Below, in pieces: positions 62,287-64,000 of a stretch of 64,000 bases of DNA (position 1 is its first letter; each line of letters starts with the position of its first letter). A model generated the notes under the pieces. The model saw nothing but the letters and a program-made list of their open reading frames with translations. It was not told the origin of the DNA and made no database searches. Position numbers and translations under genes: made by a program. The DNA is from Mesostigma viride (taxonomy: Eukaryota; Streptophyta; Mesostigmatophyceae; Mesostigmatales; Mesostigmataceae), in the NCBI GenBank assembly GCA_009746045.1, contig RPFO01000076.1:3234420-3298419 (forward strand). Direction: 5' to 3'.

Positions 62287-63652
62287 CTAGGCTGGGGTGG
62301 CTGGGGCGGCAGGGGTCGCCTGCCAGGGCTTGTGGGCGACGTAGATGTCCGCCCCCTTCCAGTAGACCGGCTTCTGCCCCGCCGTCTGCCGAAGCTGGAG
62401 GTAGGTCGGCCATAACTCCCGTCGCCGTTGTTGCTGCGTCAAGGTCAAGTCGTCGTCCAGCGTGTAGGCGGTCCCCCCAAGCCGCTTGCGACACTTGAGG
62501 AACTCCATCTTATCCGCCATGGTGTCAAAGGTAAGGAGCAAGGGGGAGGGGCCGGCCTTACCCCGCGAGCGGGGAAGGCGGGTCACCCCCCGCGGCTTGC
62601 CCTTACCAGTGATAGCCATGGGGACAAGGATTTTGTTCTCAAACGCCAGGGCAAGGGTCTCGGAGGTCTCGTCCTGCAGCGGGTCGAAGTGCTTGACTAT
62701 GACGTTAAGGCTGCGCTTGGCGAGCTCGGCCTCCTCGCGGAGGTCCAGCGTCTGCTGCTTAAGCTGGGCGGCGACGGCGGAGGTGGTGGAGGTGGCGTGT
62801 TGCTTAAGCATGTCCGCCCAGGTCGGGATGGGAGGAGCATCGCCGGCAGGGCCTGCAGGGGCTGGCCGAGCGGCGATGTCCTTCACCGCCTGAGCAGTGA
62901 TGCCGGCGGTGTTCTGCAAGCATTCGATGGCTATGGCATTGTCCTGCAGGCGCTTGTCGATGGCGAGAAGCTGGGCCGTGAGGGCGTCGGTTGTGGTGGA
63001 GGTGGAGCTAGGCGAGGAGCTTGGAGGTGGCGGTGGTGGTGGAGGAGAGGATGGGAAGCTCGGCAGCCAACGTGCCGCCCATGGCCGCCACATCTGCGGC
63101 CAGGGGTGTCACGTGCTGTTCGATGGCGTTGTTGATGATGGAGCGAATTTCGGAGGTGGAGGGGGGGGCCCAGATGTCGGCGACAGAGCGCCCTAGGAGG
63201 CAGCAGAGGGCGAGGAGCTGAAGGCGGGGGCGGGAGTAGCTGGACAGATCCGACGGGGAATCCATGCGGGTAGGCATAATGATGCGGCCTTGGACGTAAA
63301 AGTGCTTGCACAGGGCAAGAAGCGAGGTGCGCGACCCGAAGAACACGGCGTTCATAAACAGGATGGGATTTGCGCGGCCTTGTGTCCACCATGTAGCTGA
63401 TTTGGCGTCAAAGTCTATTTCTTTCCAGTCCGGCTCGTCAGGGGGCGGATGCTCAGGGCGGCTACGTTTAGGCTCTGGCGATGCAGAGGGCGAGGCAAGT
63501 CCGTGAGGGGGCTGGGCAACCACCAGTGCACGACTAGTGTCACCATTGCCGTCCGGGCTTGAGGGCGAATCTGCTGCCGGGGCTGCAGACGTATTTTCAT
63601 TGCAGAGCGCAGCCGCCAGGCTGCGTTGCGTCGAGGCGCGTTTATTCGCCAT
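62287..63652 (-). pseudogene. L1-type LINE ORF1 (RNA-binding protein), one frame break
   Basis: Minus strand from ATG 63652 (MANKRASTQRSLAAALCNEN) to the stop at 62287. The first frame carries a Pro/Ser-rich head and WKEIDFDAKSATWWTQGRAN; it changes frame in the Ser/Pro-rich tract near 63010-63090. The second frame has a coiled-coil-like part (LLAIDKRLQDNAIAIECLQN), then an RRM-like block (LNVIVKHFDPLQDETSETLA ... LLLTFDTMADKMEFLKCRKR). The C-terminal segment LDDDLTLTQQQRRRELWPTY resembles the C-terminal domain of L1 ORF1 proteins. The protein would bind LINE RNA. No ORF2 follows downstream within the window (the TTAA tail region comes next), so the copy is partial. Confidence 0.65.
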
Positions 63653-64000
63653 ATAGTGCGTTATAGCTTTGGAAAATTATATCAGCATGTGCGTCTAAGA
63701 AAGACGAAGCGATTGTGATATTCACAGCTGAATTCGGGGCTCAAACGTGAAAGTTATGAGCTCCGACAGCCATGGCTACCTCGTGGCTCGTGGCTCGTGT
63801 ATATTGGCGTATATATGGGGGTAGTACCCCCAAGAAGTAGGCATACCTATGGCCCCGGTTTCTATGCCAATTATTGACTCCAGCAATGGTTTATAGAACA
63901 TGAATGCTAATGTACCATGACTGTTTGTAACGACTGAAAATGATCATCAACATCATCCCTAGTCCACAATAAGAAAGATCTTTACCTGGGTTGCCTTCTC
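63653..64000. other. 5' flank of the LINE ORF1
   Basis: No gene. Possibly the 5' untranslated region of the LINE. Contains repeated TCGTGGCTCGTGGCTCGTG and the palindrome GGGGGTAGTACCCCC at about 63819. Confidence 0.4.

Overview
The window reads as nuclear DNA from a eukaryote, most likely a green alga or another protist of the plant lineage. Coding segments are split by GT-AG introns, the composition is patchy, and almost every recognisable gene belongs to a transposable element. Retroelements with split direct repeats and a tyrosine recombinase are known from Volvox and relatives, which is why I lean to green algae; the species cannot be read from this sequence. I see no rRNA gene, no convincing tRNA gene, no CRISPR array and no clear housekeeping gene.

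Layout. 0-1.5 kb: an L1-type LINE relic (minus strand) split by a fold-back element. 1.5-4.1 kb: an AT-rich palindromic repeat and a spliced minus-strand gene of unknown function. 6.3-13 kb: a decayed Ty1/copia-like element (copy 1). 15.0-23.4 kb: a young, complete copia-like element (copy 2) with 654-bp LTRs and a CCCCC target duplication. 23.4-26 kb: simple repeats and a SINE-like repeat. 26.0-27.55 kb: a partial relative of copy 1. 27.6-32.2 kb: four 5'-truncated LINEs with a restriction-like endonuclease (RLE), inserted in AT runs. 32.3-33.95 kb: an unrecognised coding exon. 34.38-39.71 kb: a complete tyrosine-recombinase retrotransposon with split direct repeats (A1 ... B1-A2 ... B2), sitting inside a GGCACGGT minisatellite. 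40.4-41.5 kb: a Ty3/gypsy protease-RT fragment cut off by another RLE LINE. 42.9-44.6 kb: a further RLE LINE. 44.98-56.54 kb: a three-exon transposase-like gene whose second intron holds a young copia-like element (copy 3, 47738-55562). 56.8-64 kb: a fold-back element, a small orphan ORF, a copia RNase H relic, SINE-like copies and an L1-type ORF1.

What stands out. The copia-like elements have the domain order gag - integrase - retropepsin-like protease - RT - RNase H, where Ty1/copia normally has protease before integrase. They also carry a non-standard RT catalytic box (H-G-D-D for Y-x-D-D), a protease box reading D-T-N or D-T-Q for D-T-G, LTR ends of AGTT...A(A/C)T rather than TG...CA, an extra ORF before gag, and, in copies 2 and 3, a single in-frame UGA between gag and pol. 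The tyrosine-recombinase element has a 2A-like motif (GDVHPNPGP) at its pol/recombinase junction. The three-exon gene is surrounded by a recurrent PstI-centred palindrome found only in its non-coding parts.

Many reading-frame breaks fall at homopolymer runs in elements whose terminal repeats are almost identical, so some breaks may be assembly indels rather than true decay.
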